64,000 nt of DNA from assembly GCF_003606345.3 (NCBI RefSeq), contig NZ_CP031844.2, positions 682,001 through 746,000 on the forward strand, in the 5' to 3' direction. How positions within the stretch are numbered: position 1 is the first letter of the stretch; each line of letters starts with the position of its first letter. Below are positions 48,019-58,278 of the stretch, piece after piece. The position numbers and the translations under genes are program-made. The notes under the pieces are model-generated. The model was not told where the DNA came from and did no database searches. It saw nothing but the letters and a program-made list of their open reading frames with translations. The stretch is from Bartonella krasnovii (GTDB taxonomy: Bacteria > Pseudomonadota > Alphaproteobacteria > Rhizobiales > Rhizobiaceae).

Positions 48019-50295
48019 ATGTTTAATCAAAGTAAAATTAAAGAGGGTTTATCCGCAAAATCTGTTATAGAAAGAAAAAACGCATATCAAATAGGGCAGG
48101 GTGTTTTTTCTAGCTGTAATGATGCAAAGAATGGCAGTTATAAGCAACAAAAACCTCTTTTATTGACGCTCTTAAAGAAAGCAATCATTGTTATTAGAAA
48201 ATGGTTAGCGGATTGTATCGAAAAAGAAGTTTCTTTTGGTATTCTTTTTTCACTGATTTTAGTCTTTTTTTCTTTAGGAATCATTTTTTATTTTCATTTA
48301 GAACTGGAGCCAAGTTGGAGACAATTGGGGGTATTGATTAGCATCTTTGGGGGAATATTCTATATTGCACACTTTTACCGAAAAATATGGATTCCTACGG
48401 GACTTTTGTTTTGTTTTGCATTGGGGGTTTTGGCGGCAAAAATAGAAACGTGGCGTATTGCAACACCTATGTTAAGCAGTGACGTTGTCACCACATTGAC
48501 GGGAAGAATTATTTCCGTTGAGTCAGTTCCCAAAAGGGGATTTCGCTTAGTTTTGGATGTTTTGAGTACAGAAAAGCCCATATTACACCATAGTCTTCAT
48601 CGTGTTCGTGTATCAGCAAGATATTTGCCATCTGGATTAGCAATTGGTGATGGCCTGTATGGGAGAGTTAAGATTCGTGCATTCTCTGGGGCTGTGCGTC
48701 CAGGAGGCTACGATTTTAGTTTTCATAATTACTTTAAAGGGATTGGGGCGCAAGGCATTTATTTAGGAAAACCAATAAAAATATCCGTTTCGCCGCCTGA
48801 TGGAATATTCGCTATCATTCTACAGAAAATTGAAAATTTACGCATGAAGATGACACAAAGAATCCGTCTAGCCCTTGAAGGAGAAAAGGGAAGTGTTGCG
48901 GTAGCTCTCATAACAGGACAGCGTGCTGGTATTTCAAATGAGACAAACGAGGCACTGCGTACGGCTGGATTAGCGCACATTTTATCTATATCAGGTTTAC
49001 ATATGGCTTTGTTGAGCGGCCTAGTTCTTTTGAGCATCCGTAGTTTTTTATCATTTTTTCCAGTTTTTTCTTCCTATTATTCCAATAAAAAATTTGCTGC
49101 TATCGTTGCATTTATGATAACGGCTTTTTATTTATTCTTGTCGGGTTTAGCAATATCAGCACAAAGAAGTTTTGTGATGATTGCTGTTATGTTGGTTGCT
49201 ATATTATGTAATCGCTCTGCTATAACAATGCGTAATTTTTCTATTGCAGGGTTGATAACTCTCGCGATTAGACCCCATGAAATATTAGGCCCTAGCTTTC
49301 AAATGTCTTTTTCTGCGACGGCTGCTTTGATTGCTTTTTTTGATTGGTGGAGCAGAAGGTCACTTTTTCGTACAAGAAAAACAATCTCCTCTTATGTTGG
49401 AGAAAGAGTGATAAATTTCGCTTTTTTATCAATATTTTCAACATGTGCGTCTTCGTTTGTAGCAGGGAGTGCAAGTGGAATTTATGCTGCTTATCATTTT
49501 TCTAATATGGCATCTTTAAGCATTATCAGTAATGCTTTTGCTTTACCTATCATCTCAATTTTGGTCATCCCTTTTGGATTAATCGCAGTTCTTGCAATGT
49601 TAGGAGGATTCGAATGGCTTCCTCTTCAAATTATGGGGTTTGGTGTTGATCTTGTGATAAAGATTGCACACGCTATCAAAACTATTTCTCCTGATTTGAA
49701 TCCTGGTTTTATGCCGTTGTCTTCATTAGTTTTATTGAGTATAGGCTTGGTTGGATTAACTTTTTGCAAAACACCTATCAGGCTCTTTTTTAGTCTTTTT
49801 ATCTTGGCTGGTATTTCTATTTGTATAATGCATTCACCTGTGCAATTGATTATAGCAGATAATATGCGTCTCGTGGGTGTTATCCATGATAAAAAATTAT
49901 ATATTGATCGTTATCATCATTCTAAGTTCACGACCACTATCTGGAAAAAGTCATTTCGTTTGAATGAAACGATTAAACCAACAAAGTATGGTCCTTCATT
50001 TCACGGACAATTTATTTGTGATCATTATGTATGTACATCCTTATTAGAGAATGGATTAAAAGTTATCGTTTTACGTGAAAGAATAGATCACTGTATAGAG
50101 GCAGATATTCTTATTCAGACATTCATAATGCATAATCCAACATGTCATAAGAAGGCAAAAATAATATTTACTCCCCAGCAATTGTTATTAAGAGGAAGCG
50201 TTATGATGACTAAAGGTGGAGATATTATTTGGTCTTCTCTAGGGGTTTATAGACCGTGGAATATGCACAGAAAGTATTCACAAAAAAATATATAA
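48019..50295 (+). CDS. comEC: ComEC/Rec2-family DNA uptake channel
   Basis: 758 residues, start ATG preceded by GGGGAG. N-terminal DUF4131 region (about 75-260) with two to three membrane segments, then the Competence domain with SISGLHMALLSGLVLLSI near 325-345, FLSGLAISAQRSFVMI and GPSFQMSFSATAALIAF. The usual C-terminal metallo-beta-lactamase-like domain is absent or very reduced, as in other Rhizobiales. It would move single-stranded DNA across the inner membrane. No lexA gene adjoins it. Confidence 0.92.
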   Translation: MFNQSKIKEGLSAKSVIERKNAYQIGQGVFSSCNDAKNGSYKQQKPLLLTLLKKAIIVIRKWLADCIEKEVSFGILFSLILVFFSLGIIFYFHLELEPSWRQLGVLISIFGGIFYIAHFYRKIWIPTGLLFCFALGVLAAKIETWRIATPMLSSDVVTTLTGRIISVESVPKRGFRLVLDVLSTEKPILHHSLHRVRVSARYLPSGLAIGDGLYGRVKIRAFSGAVRPGGYDFSFHNYFKGIGAQGIYLGKPIKISVSPPDGIFAIILQKIENLRMKMTQRIRLALEGEKGSVAVALITGQRAGISNETNEALRTAGLAHILSISGLHMALLSGLVLLSIRSFLSFFPVFSSYYSNKKFAAIVAFMITAFYLFLSGLAISAQRSFVMIAVMLVAILCNRSAITMRNFSIAGLITLAIRPHEILGPSFQMSFSATAALIAFFDWWSRRSLFRTRKTISSYVGERVINFAFLSIFSTCASSFVAGSASGIYAAYHFSNMASLSIISNAFALPIISILVIPFGLIAVLAMLGGFEWLPLQIMGFGVDLVIKIAHAIKTISPDLNPGFMPLSSLVLLSIGLVGLTFCKTPIRLFFSLFILAGISICIMHSPVQLIIADNMRLVGVIHDKKLYIDRYHHSKFTTTIWKKSFRLNETIKPTKYGPSFHGQFICDHYVCTSLLENGLKVIVLRERIDHCIEADILIQTFIMHNPTCHKKAKIIFTPQQLLLRGSVMMTKGGDIIWSSLGVYRPWNMHRKYSQKNI

Positions 50296-50627
50296 TTTGC
50301 GCATTTTTTCATATCTGGACAATTAACAAAACAAAAAACAATAGAAGATATTTCTGATACATTTTTGCGTTTTTTAATTGATCAGCTTATCAATTTTATT
50401 GTGAATAAGGAAAAGCCCCTAAATTTTCTCGAAGAAATAAAAAAGATAATTGTTGATTATCTTATTTTATTCTTATCATATATTTCTATAATGAGTAACA
50501 TCACTTCAAGAAAAAGATGTTGGTTAAATTTAGATAGATTGAGTAAAGAGGCTTCCTTTTATTATCATTGTTATTGGTAGTAATAGTGGTGATAAATGTT
50601 GTTTGCGGATAAAAGGTAAAGTCATTC
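50296..50627. other. Spacer between comEC and rpiA
   Basis: 332 bases. A 71-codon frame (50365-50580) starts with a hydrophobic-rich sequence but resembles no family and has no clear ribosome site; I do not call it. The rpiA promoter should lie here. Confidence 0.45.
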
Positions 50628-51332
50628 ATGGATGTTCAGCAGTTAAAAAAAAGGGCAGCTATTAAAGCGCTTGAATTTATTGAAGATGGTATGCGGCTTG
50701 GTATCGGATCTGGTTCAACTGTTAATGAATTTATTCGTCTTCTTGGTGAGCGTGTTGCGGATGGTTTATGTGTGACCGGTGTTGCGACCTCACGATATTC
50801 TGAACAACTCTGTCATAAGTTTGGAGTGCCTGTTCGCACTTTAGAACAAATACCTGAACTGGATCTTGATATTGATGGAGCAGATGAAATTGGCCCAGAG
50901 ATGATGCTCATTAAAGGGGGAGGGGGAGCGTTGTTGTATGAAAAAATTGTCGCATCGGCATCTCGTACAATGCTTGTCATTGCTGATGAAACAAAGGTGG
51001 TCAAAAGCCTTGGTGCTTTTGCACTACCGATTGAAGTAAATCCATTTGGTATCCATACAACACGCAAAGCCATCGAAAAAGTCGCTGATGATTTAGGACT
51101 TTCTGGAGAAATTGCATTGCGAATGAATGGAAAGAATCCTTTTAAAACAGATGGTGGTCATTTTATTCTTGATGCGTTTTGGGGATGCATTTTGCAACCC
51201 CAATTATTATCGGATGCTCTTCTTTCCATTCCTGGTGTTGTTGAGCATGGTCTTTTTTTGGGGTTGGCTTCACGTGCAATTGTCGCTATGGCTGATGGTC
51301 GAATAAAAATTTTAGAACCATTTGATTTTTAG
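50628..51332 (+). CDS. rpiA: Ribose-5-phosphate isomerase A
   Basis: 234 residues with [37 protein letters not shown] and the K in NPFKTDGGH. It interconverts ribose-5- and ribulose-5-phosphate in the pentose phosphate pathway. Followed by the DUF2059 gene and gor, an order seen in other Rhizobiales. Confidence 0.97.
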   Translation: MDVQQLKKRAAIKALEFIEDGMRLGIGSGSTVNEFIRLLGERVADGLCVTGVATSRYSEQLCHKFGVPVRTLEQIPELDLDIDGADEIGPEMMLIKGGGGALLYEKIVASASRTMLVIADETKVVKSLGAFALPIEVNPFGIHTTRKAIEKVADDLGLSGEIALRMNGKNPFKTDGGHFILDAFWGCILQPQLLSDALLSIPGVVEHGLFLGLASRAIVAMADGRIKILEPFDF

Positions 51333-51351
51333 AAAAGACATTTACATGGTG

Positions 51352-51391
51352 ATATGTTAGCACAATAAAAAATATGTTAGCACAATAAAAA
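51352..51391. repeat. Perfect 20-bp tandem duplication
   Basis: ATATGTTAGCACAATAAAAA occurs twice in a row (51352-51371 and 51372-51391) in the gap between rpiA and the DUF2059 gene. A simple copy-number marker; no function seen. Confidence 0.9.
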
Positions 51392-51445
51392 AATTGGGTA
51401 TAATAATAAATTTAAATTATAATTAGCGATTAGGGTAATCATTCA

Positions 51446-52003
51446 ATGAGAATAATATTTTCTTTTCAGCGTTTTTTCGTATATTTTGGTGCAATTGCTG
51501 TTTTTTTTGTGAATATAGGAATGGTTTGTGCACAGGGTGTGAGTGATCAACATTTAGATTCAGCTCGAAAGGCGATTAGGGCCATCCATGCAACGGATCA
51601 ATTTGATAGTTTTTTACCAAATGCAGTCCATGATTTCAAAAATGAACTGATCAGTGATGATCCGAATTTGGCAACAGCTATTTCTGATATCGTTGATAAG
51701 CAGGCGCTTGCTTTAATTAAAAGGCGCTCTGATCTAGAAAAAGAGATTGCTCATGTGTATGCAAAATATTTTACGCAAAAAGAGCTTGATGCAATCACAG
51801 CATTTTATAATTCTGATACCGGTAAAAAGTTTTTGACAGAAGTTCCTAATATTGCACGTGATTCCTATTCTGCATTTGATGTATGGCGTTCTGCTCTTAT
51901 GCAGGATCTTGTAGAAAATGTGAAAAAAGAAATGTCTGAAACACTTAACTTAAATAATTCTACAATGCCTATAAAGTCAGAAGCTCCAGAAAATAAAAAA
52001 TAA
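51446..52003 (+). CDS. Secreted DUF2059 protein
   Basis: 185 residues. An N-terminal hydrophobic signal (FFVYFGAIAVFFVNIGMVCA) is followed by the helical DUF2059 domain (HVYAKYFTQKELDAITAFYN, SDTGKKFLTEVP). Function of the family is not known to me; it is a periplasmic or secreted helical protein in Rhizobiales. Between rpiA and gor. Confidence 0.85.
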   Translation: MRIIFSFQRFFVYFGAIAVFFVNIGMVCAQGVSDQHLDSARKAIRAIHATDQFDSFLPNAVHDFKNELISDDPNLATAISDIVDKQALALIKRRSDLEKEIAHVYAKYFTQKELDAITAFYNSDTGKKFLTEVPNIARDSYSAFDVWRSALMQDLVENVKKEMSETLNLNNSTMPIKSEAPENKK

Positions 52004-52050
52004 CTTGATTGATATCATGACAGCAATCAGAGATTTCTTATTTTAAAAAG

Positions 52051-52072
52051 CGGCGATTCTTTTCGCCGTTTT
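52051..52072 (+). terminator. Terminator after DUF2059 gene
   Basis: CGGCGA and TCGCCG form a 6-bp GC stem with a T-rich loop, followed by TTTTAATGTTTT. It should end the rpiA-DUF2059 transcript. Confidence 0.75.
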
Positions 52073-52204
52073 AATGTTTTATTAAGAGTCTATTCTTTTA
52101 GACTATTACTTTATAGAAAAATATTTTTTTAAAAGAAAAAATACTTTCATTTAATAATAAATGACCTTAGCCTATCGTTGTAAATATATGAGAAGGAATA
52201 GTTT

Positions 52205-53596
52205 GTGGGCTCTTTTGATTTTGATTTATTTGTTATTGGTAGTGGTTCTGGTGGGGTGCGTGCAGCAAGGCTTGCTGGAGGTCTTGGTAAGCGTGTCGCT
52301 ATAGCAGAAGAATATCGTGTAGGGGGAACTTGTGTTATTCGTGGTTGTGTTCCCAAAAAGCTTTATGTTTATGCTTCACAATATGCAAAAGAATTTAAGA
52401 AAAGTACTGGTTTTGGATGGAAATATGCGGATCCAGTTTTTAGCTGGGAAAAGTTGGTTGCGGCTAAAAATAAAGAAATATCAAGATTAGAAGGGCTATA
52501 TCGTCAGGGGTTAGAAAATAATAATGTGCATATTTACGAAAGTCGTGCTACTTTTATTGATGATCACACATTAGAACTTTCTACTACGGGTGAGCGGGTA
52601 ACTGCTGAAAAAATTTTGATTGCAACGGGGGCAAAAGTTGCACCAAATATGACGATAGAAGGCGCCGATTTTTGCCTGACTTCTAATGAGATTTTTGATC
52701 TTGATGAACTCCCAAAATCAATAGTCATTGTTGGTGGAGGATATATTGCTGTTGAATTTGCTAATATTCTTCATGGGTTAGGTGTAAAGACGACACTCCT
52801 TCATCGTGGTGATTTAATTCTTCGTAATTTTGATCACGATTTGCGGCAATTGCTCAGTGATGCAATGATTGAAAAAGGGATTTCTATTCTCTATAAAGTG
52901 ACAGTTTCTAAAGTGCAGGCGGCAGAAAATAGTTATAATGTCCTTTTATCAAATGGGCAAACGATCAATACGGATCAAGTTATGTTAGCCACGGGGCGTA
53001 TGCCCAATACAGTGGGTTTAGGACTTGAAAGGGCTGGTATAGAAGTTAATGCGTCTGGCGGTGTTATTGTTGATGAGAAAATGACGACAAATATCCCCCA
53101 TATTTGGGCTGTAGGGGATGTAACGGGTCATATTCAATTAACACCTGTTGCGATACATGATGCAATGTGTTTTGTTAAGACAGCATTTGAAAATATTCCC
53201 ACAAAACCTAATTATGATTTAATTGCAACAGCCGTTTTTTCACAGCCTGAGATTGGAACGGTAGGTCTTTTAGAAGAAGAGGCGATACAGCGTTATAAGC
53301 GTCTTGAAATTTATCGTACAGTTTTTCGTCCTATGCGTAATGTTCTTTCCGGTAGTTCAGAGAAGATGTTTATGAAGCTCATTGTTGATGGTGAAAGTCG
53401 TATTGTTGTAGGCGCTCACATTTTAGGAGAAAATGCTGGTGAGATGGCACAACTTATAGGAATATCTCTCAAGGGAAAGCTGACGAAGGATATTTTTGAT
53501 GAAACGATGGCGGTGCATCCAACGATGGCAGAAGAGTTGGTAACCATGTATAAACCAAGTTATATATATGAAAATGGGAAGAAAATAGAAAGTTAA
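52205..53596 (+). CDS. gor: Glutathione reductase
   Basis: 463 residues from a GTG preceded by AAGGAA. FAD site GSGSGGVRAARLAG, redox cysteines C43 and C48 (GGTCVIRGCVPKK), NADPH site IVGGGYIAVEFANIL, and H438/E443 in HPTMAEEL as the acid-base pair. It keeps glutathione reduced using NADPH. Confidence 0.96.
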   Translation: MGSFDFDLFVIGSGSGGVRAARLAGGLGKRVAIAEEYRVGGTCVIRGCVPKKLYVYASQYAKEFKKSTGFGWKYADPVFSWEKLVAAKNKEISRLEGLYRQGLENNNVHIYESRATFIDDHTLELSTTGERVTAEKILIATGAKVAPNMTIEGADFCLTSNEIFDLDELPKSIVIVGGGYIAVEFANILHGLGVKTTLLHRGDLILRNFDHDLRQLLSDAMIEKGISILYKVTVSKVQAAENSYNVLLSNGQTINTDQVMLATGRMPNTVGLGLERAGIEVNASGGVIVDEKMTTNIPHIWAVGDVTGHIQLTPVAIHDAMCFVKTAFENIPTKPNYDLIATAVFSQPEIGTVGLLEEEAIQRYKRLEIYRTVFRPMRNVLSGSSEKMFMKLIVDGESRIVVGAHILGENAGEMAQLIGISLKGKLTKDIFDETMAVHPTMAEELVTMYKPSYIYENGKKIES

Positions 53597-53667
53597 ACAA
53601 CCTCCATAGTGTGGTGAAAAGTTTTTAATATGCTAAGCTGGAAGCGTAATTTTTTAGAGAGAGTGTA

Positions 53668-55047
53668 ATGATACAAGAGTGGGCGCCTGACTCTTGGAGG
53701 AAAAGGCCAATTAAACAAGTTCCGACTTATCCGGATAAGTCTATGTTAGAAGATGTCGAACGAAGGCTGAGAAGATATCCTCCTTTGGTTTTTGCCGGTG
53801 AAGCACGTGATTTAAAAAATGAACTAGCTGCTGTTGCGAAAGGCAGGGCTTTTTTATTGCAAGGTGGTGATTGTGCTGAAAGCTTTGCAGAACATGAAGC
53901 TGATAATATCCGTGATTTTTTTCGTGTATTTTTGCAAATGGCGATTGTTTTAACCTTTGGGAATTCTAAACCCGTTGTTAAAATTGGTCGTATTGCTGGT
54001 CAGTTTGCAAAACCCCGCTCTTCTGATATTGAAAGAAGAGAAGGCATTGAATTTCCTGTTTATCGGGGGGATATTATCAATGGCATTGAGTTTGACGCTA
54101 ATTCTCGTATTCCAGATCCGCAACGGATGTCTATGGCTTATCGCCAATCTGCGGCAACACTTAACCTGTTGCGTGCTTTTTCACAAGGGGGCTATGCTAA
54201 TTTAGAAAATGTTCACACATGGATGTTGAGTTTCGTTTCTAACAGTCCGCAGGGGGAACGTTATGAATTATTGGCAGAGCGTATTTCTGAAGCAATTGAT
54301 TTTATGCGTTCCATAGGGATTACATCCAAAACGCATTCTTCATTGCGTGAAACATCTTTTTATACCAGTCATGAAGCGCTTTTGCTTGGTTATGAAGAGG
54401 CTTTGACTCGGATTGATTCAACTTCAGGAAATTGGTACGCAACATCTGGCCACATGTTATGGATTGGTGACCGTACACGTCAAATTGATCATGCTCACGT
54501 TGAATATTGTCGCGGTATTAAAAATCCTATAGGATTAAAGTGTGGTCCTTCCATGGAATCTGATGAGCTTTTAAAATTAATTGATATTTTAAATCCTGAA
54601 AATGAACCGGGGCGGCTTACTCTTATTACGCGCTTTGGTTATGATAAGGTTGAGAGTTATCTGCCTAAACTCATCCGTGCCGTTGAGCGTGAGAAGCGTG
54701 AGGTGATATGGTCATGCGATCCAATGCATGGTAATACAATTACGGCCAATGGTTATAAGACACGTCCCTTTGATTATGTTTTAAAAGAAGTAGAGATTTT
54801 TTTTGCAGTACATCGTGCAGAGGGAACCTATCCAGGTGGCATTCATATTGAGATGACAGGTCGTGATGTAACGGAATGTACGGGTGGGGCGCATGCTATT
54901 TCTGTAGATGATTTATCTGATCGTTATCATACGCAATGTGATCCACGATTAAATGCAGATCAAGCATTAGAATTAGCTTTTCTTGTTGCTGAACTCCTTA
55001 AAAAAAATCGTGCAATTGACCCGTTAGCACTTGCTGCTGGTAGGTAG
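53668..55047 (+). CDS. 3-deoxy-7-phosphoheptulonate synthase, class II
   Basis: 459 residues with the class II (plant-like) signatures: [47 protein letters not shown] and CDPMHGNT. It condenses phosphoenolpyruvate with erythrose-4-phosphate as the first step of aromatic synthesis. Seventy-one bases after gor. Confidence 0.96.
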   Translation: MIQEWAPDSWRKRPIKQVPTYPDKSMLEDVERRLRRYPPLVFAGEARDLKNELAAVAKGRAFLLQGGDCAESFAEHEADNIRDFFRVFLQMAIVLTFGNSKPVVKIGRIAGQFAKPRSSDIERREGIEFPVYRGDIINGIEFDANSRIPDPQRMSMAYRQSAATLNLLRAFSQGGYANLENVHTWMLSFVSNSPQGERYELLAERISEAIDFMRSIGITSKTHSSLRETSFYTSHEALLLGYEEALTRIDSTSGNWYATSGHMLWIGDRTRQIDHAHVEYCRGIKNPIGLKCGPSMESDELLKLIDILNPENEPGRLTLITRFGYDKVESYLPKLIRAVEREKREVIWSCDPMHGNTITANGYKTRPFDYVLKEVEIFFAVHRAEGTYPGGIHIEMTGRDVTECTGGAHAISVDDLSDRYHTQCDPRLNADQALELAFLVAELLKKNRAIDPLALAAGR

Positions 55048-55172
55048 GTAAAAATTTGTCTGACATTTTTTATTTTAGATCGTTATGAACGAAAAGAATT
55101 TAAAAAAATAATATTTCTGATGGTGAAGAATAAAGTTGTGGTTGCCAAACTGATAAAGCGATATAAAGACTT

Positions 55173-56834
55173 ATGAAAGATGACTTTCGGGTAGCAGTTG
55201 CCCAATTAAATCCTACTGTAGGTGATATTGAAGGAAATTTTTCTTTAGCCGTCATGGCACATCAAAAGGCTAAAGAAGAAGGGGCTGATCTTGTTCTATT
55301 CACAGAGCTTTTTATAAGTGCTTATCCGCCGGAAGATCTTGTTTTAAAGCCTGCTTTTACAAAAACATGTGAAGAGGCTGTTGAAAAATTAGCAAAAATA
55401 ACTGTAGGCGGACCAGGAATTATTATTGGTCTTCCATTAAGACGTAATAGCAATATTTACAACGGTGTTATGCTTCTTGATGAAGGGCGAGTTATTGCTG
55501 AAAGCTTTAAGTTTGATTTACCTAATTATGCTGAGTTTGATGAAAAGCGTCTATTTTCTCCCGGACCACGTCCTGAGCCTATTGTTTATCATGGGATAAA
55601 ATTAGGAATAGTGATTTGTGAAGATATTTGGAATGATTTCTCTCTTAGTACAGAGCTTAAAGATAAAGGTGCTGAAATTATTCTGGTTCTTAATGGATCT
55701 CCCTACTATCGTAATAAAACCTTGAAACGTATAGACGTTGTTCATACGCAAGCACTTCAATCTGGAGTGCCAATTATCTATGCTAATCAGGTTGGTGGTC
55801 AAGATGAGCTGGTTTTTGATGGGGGATCTTTTGCTTTGAATGGACAAGGTAAAAAAGTGTTTCAAATGAAACACTTTGACAGCCATCTTGCTTTGAGCCA
55901 TTGGCAACGAAAAACGAGCGGGTGGCACTGTGTTTCAGGGCCTAATGAAAATCTTCTCAATGGATTAGCCGCTGATTATCAAGCTTGTGTTTTGGGCTTG
56001 AAAGATTACGTCAATAAAAACGGTTTTAAGGATGTTATTCTTGGTCTTTCAGGAGGAATTGATTCAGCTCTTTGTACAGCAATGGCAGTGGACGCTCTTG
56101 GTGCTGAGAAGGTTCGCACCCTTATGATGCCCTATCATTATACTTCGCAAGAATCATTAAACGATGCCAAAGAATGTGCTAATCTTTTGGGATGTCACTA
56201 TGAAATCATACCAATTGAGCAAGCTGTTGAGGCTTTTTTGAATATAGTATCGCCTCTTTTTTTAGGCTTCCCCTCTGATGTTACAGAAGAAAATCTTCAA
56301 AGTCGTATACGCGGTACACTTTTAATGGCTTTTTCAAATAAATTGGGCTCAATGGTGGTGACAACAGGCAATAAGTCAGAAATGGCTGTGGGATATGCAA
56401 CACTCTATGGTGATATGAATGGCGGATTTAATCCTCTCAAAGATATTTATAAAATGCAGGTTTATGCATTATCTGAGTGGCGCAATAAAAATCACTTGCA
56501 TCATTTTAAGGGACCAGAAGGAATTGTCATTCCACCCAATATTATAGAAAAAGCGCCTTCTGCAGAATTGCGGGAAAATCAAAAAGATGAAGATTCTCTT
56601 CCTCCTTATCCTATTCTAGATGATATTTTGCAATCTCTTGTAGAAAATGACATGAGTATTTGTGATGTTATTCAACGTGGGCATGTACGAGAAACTGTTG
56701 AGAAAATTGAACAGCTTCTTTATGGTGCTGAATATAAAAGGCGACAATCTGCACCCGGTGTAAAAATCAGTTACAAGAATTTTGGACGCGATCGTCGTTA
56801 TCCTATTGTCAATCATTTTCGTGATAAAAATTGA
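55173..56834 (+). CDS. nadE: Glutamine-dependent NAD synthetase
   Basis: 553 residues in two domains. The nitrilase-type glutaminase has E45, K113 and C149 (VICEDIW) as triad; the synthetase domain has the ATP-binding GLSGGIDSALC near 290 and TGNKSEMAVGYATLYGDMNG. It amidates deamido-NAD. Ten bases before gltX2. Confidence 0.97.
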   Translation: MKDDFRVAVAQLNPTVGDIEGNFSLAVMAHQKAKEEGADLVLFTELFISAYPPEDLVLKPAFTKTCEEAVEKLAKITVGGPGIIIGLPLRRNSNIYNGVMLLDEGRVIAESFKFDLPNYAEFDEKRLFSPGPRPEPIVYHGIKLGIVICEDIWNDFSLSTELKDKGAEIILVLNGSPYYRNKTLKRIDVVHTQALQSGVPIIYANQVGGQDELVFDGGSFALNGQGKKVFQMKHFDSHLALSHWQRKTSGWHCVSGPNENLLNGLAADYQACVLGLKDYVNKNGFKDVILGLSGGIDSALCTAMAVDALGAEKVRTLMMPYHYTSQESLNDAKECANLLGCHYEIIPIEQAVEAFLNIVSPLFLGFPSDVTEENLQSRIRGTLLMAFSNKLGSMVVTTGNKSEMAVGYATLYGDMNGGFNPLKDIYKMQVYALSEWRNKNHLHHFKGPEGIVIPPNIIEKAPSAELRENQKDEDSLPPYPILDDILQSLVENDMSICDVIQRGHVRETVEKIEQLLYGAEYKRRQSAPGVKISYKNFGRDRRYPIVNHFRDKN

Positions 56835-56843
56835 GTATCTTTT

Positions 56844-58217
56844 ATGGTTAAAGTTCGTTTTGCTCCCTCTCCAACAGGTTATATTCATATTGGTAATATT
56901 CGTAGTGCGCTTTTCAATTGGCTTTATGCACGGGCGCATAAAGGAAAGTTTATTTTGCGCTATGATGATACAGATATTGAACGTTCTAAACAGGAATATA
57001 TCGATGCTATTACTGTTGACCTTGAATGGCTTGGAATTCAACCAGATGCAATTTATTATCAATCTAAGCGGTTTAATCGATATGATGAAGTGGCAGAAAC
57101 TCTCAAAAAACGTGGTTTGCTTTATCCCTGTTATGAAACAGCGGAAGAATTAGAGCGACGTCGTAAAATCCAGCTTTCTCGTAAGTTGCCTCCTATTTAT
57201 GATCGTTCTGCATTGAAGTTGACAGCAGAAGAGAAAAAAAATTTTGAATTGCAAGGCCGTAAACCTCATTGGCGTTTTCTTCTTCCTAATTTTGAAAATA
57301 ATCCTTTGCAAACAAAGCGAACAGAAGTTTGCTGGAATGATGCTGTAAAGGGAAAACAGACGATAGATTTGGCTTCTCTTTCAGATCCTGTTCTTATTCG
57401 TGAAGATGGAACCTATCTTTATACATTACCGTCTGTTGTGGATGACGTCGATATGGCCATTACACATATTATTCGTGGCGATGATCATGTTACAAATACA
57501 GGCGCTCAGATTGCTCTTTTTAAAGCTCTGGGGGCAGAATTACCGGTTTTTGGTCATTTCAATTTATTGGCGACAGTCTTAGGAAAAGGATTTTCAAAAC
57601 GTAACAATGATCTTTCTATTCGTTCTCTACGAGAAGAAGGATTTGAATCGATAGCTGTTCAGTGTTTTGCTGTTTTGATTGGGACATCGCAAAATGTGCA
57701 TCCCTATCCTCATCAAGAAGCGCTTTTAGAACATTTTAATTTACAAAATACATCAAAATCAGTTGCAAAATTTGATATTGCTGACCTTTATACTCTGAAT
57801 AGTCATCTTGTTCATGAACTAAATTATGAGGACGTTAAAACACGTCTCCAAAGTTTTTCTATTGAAGGAGAAAAAGCGGAATATTTCTGGAATACGATAA
57901 GAAGCAATATTGATAAAGTCAATGATGCTGTCTTGTGGTGGAAAATTATTCATGATGAAAAGAGTTTTGATACCGTGGCACCGGAGGACCGCGCTTTCGT
58001 GCAGCAGTCACTCAATTTTTTACCTGAAGGTGTATTGAAGGATGAAAGTTGGCAAGTTTGGACGAGAGCATTAAAAGAACAAACGGAGCGGAAAGGAAAG
58101 TCTTTATTCATGCCATTACGTCAAGCACTTACGGGCATGGATCATGGACCTGAAATGGGAAAGCTTTTGCAGCTTTTAGGCCGCGAAAAGGTAATAGAAA
58201 GACTCTCTAAAAAATAA
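56844..58217 (+). CDS. gltX: Glutamyl-tRNA synthetase 2
   Basis: 457 residues. HIGH-type site [20 protein letters not shown]; the KMSKS-type loop reads [15 protein letters not shown], different from KLSKRHGA in copy 1, but close to other alphaproteobacterial second copies (GLSKR). These may charge tRNA-Gln for the GatCAB route. Likely cotranscribed with nadE. Confidence 0.95.
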   Translation: MVKVRFAPSPTGYIHIGNIRSALFNWLYARAHKGKFILRYDDTDIERSKQEYIDAITVDLEWLGIQPDAIYYQSKRFNRYDEVAETLKKRGLLYPCYETAEELERRRKIQLSRKLPPIYDRSALKLTAEEKKNFELQGRKPHWRFLLPNFENNPLQTKRTEVCWNDAVKGKQTIDLASLSDPVLIREDGTYLYTLPSVVDDVDMAITHIIRGDDHVTNTGAQIALFKALGAELPVFGHFNLLATVLGKGFSKRNNDLSIRSLREEGFESIAVQCFAVLIGTSQNVHPYPHQEALLEHFNLQNTSKSVAKFDIADLYTLNSHLVHELNYEDVKTRLQSFSIEGEKAEYFWNTIRSNIDKVNDAVLWWKIIHDEKSFDTVAPEDRAFVQQSLNFLPEGVLKDESWQVWTRALKEQTERKGKSLFMPLRQALTGMDHGPEMGKLLQLLGREKVIERLSKK

Positions 58218-58278
58218 GAGAAATTTTTTTAAAAGTATTTTTTATTTATTGTATGCTTAGAGAGAGTAAAGTACGAGT

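Noticed and set aside
50365..50580. 71-codon plus-strand frame between comEC and rpiA
   Set aside because: No clear ribosome site and no resemblance to LexA or any family I know; left as spacer.
51352..51391. CRISPR-like direct repeat
   Set aside because: Only two adjoining 20-base copies with no spacer; a simple tandem duplication.
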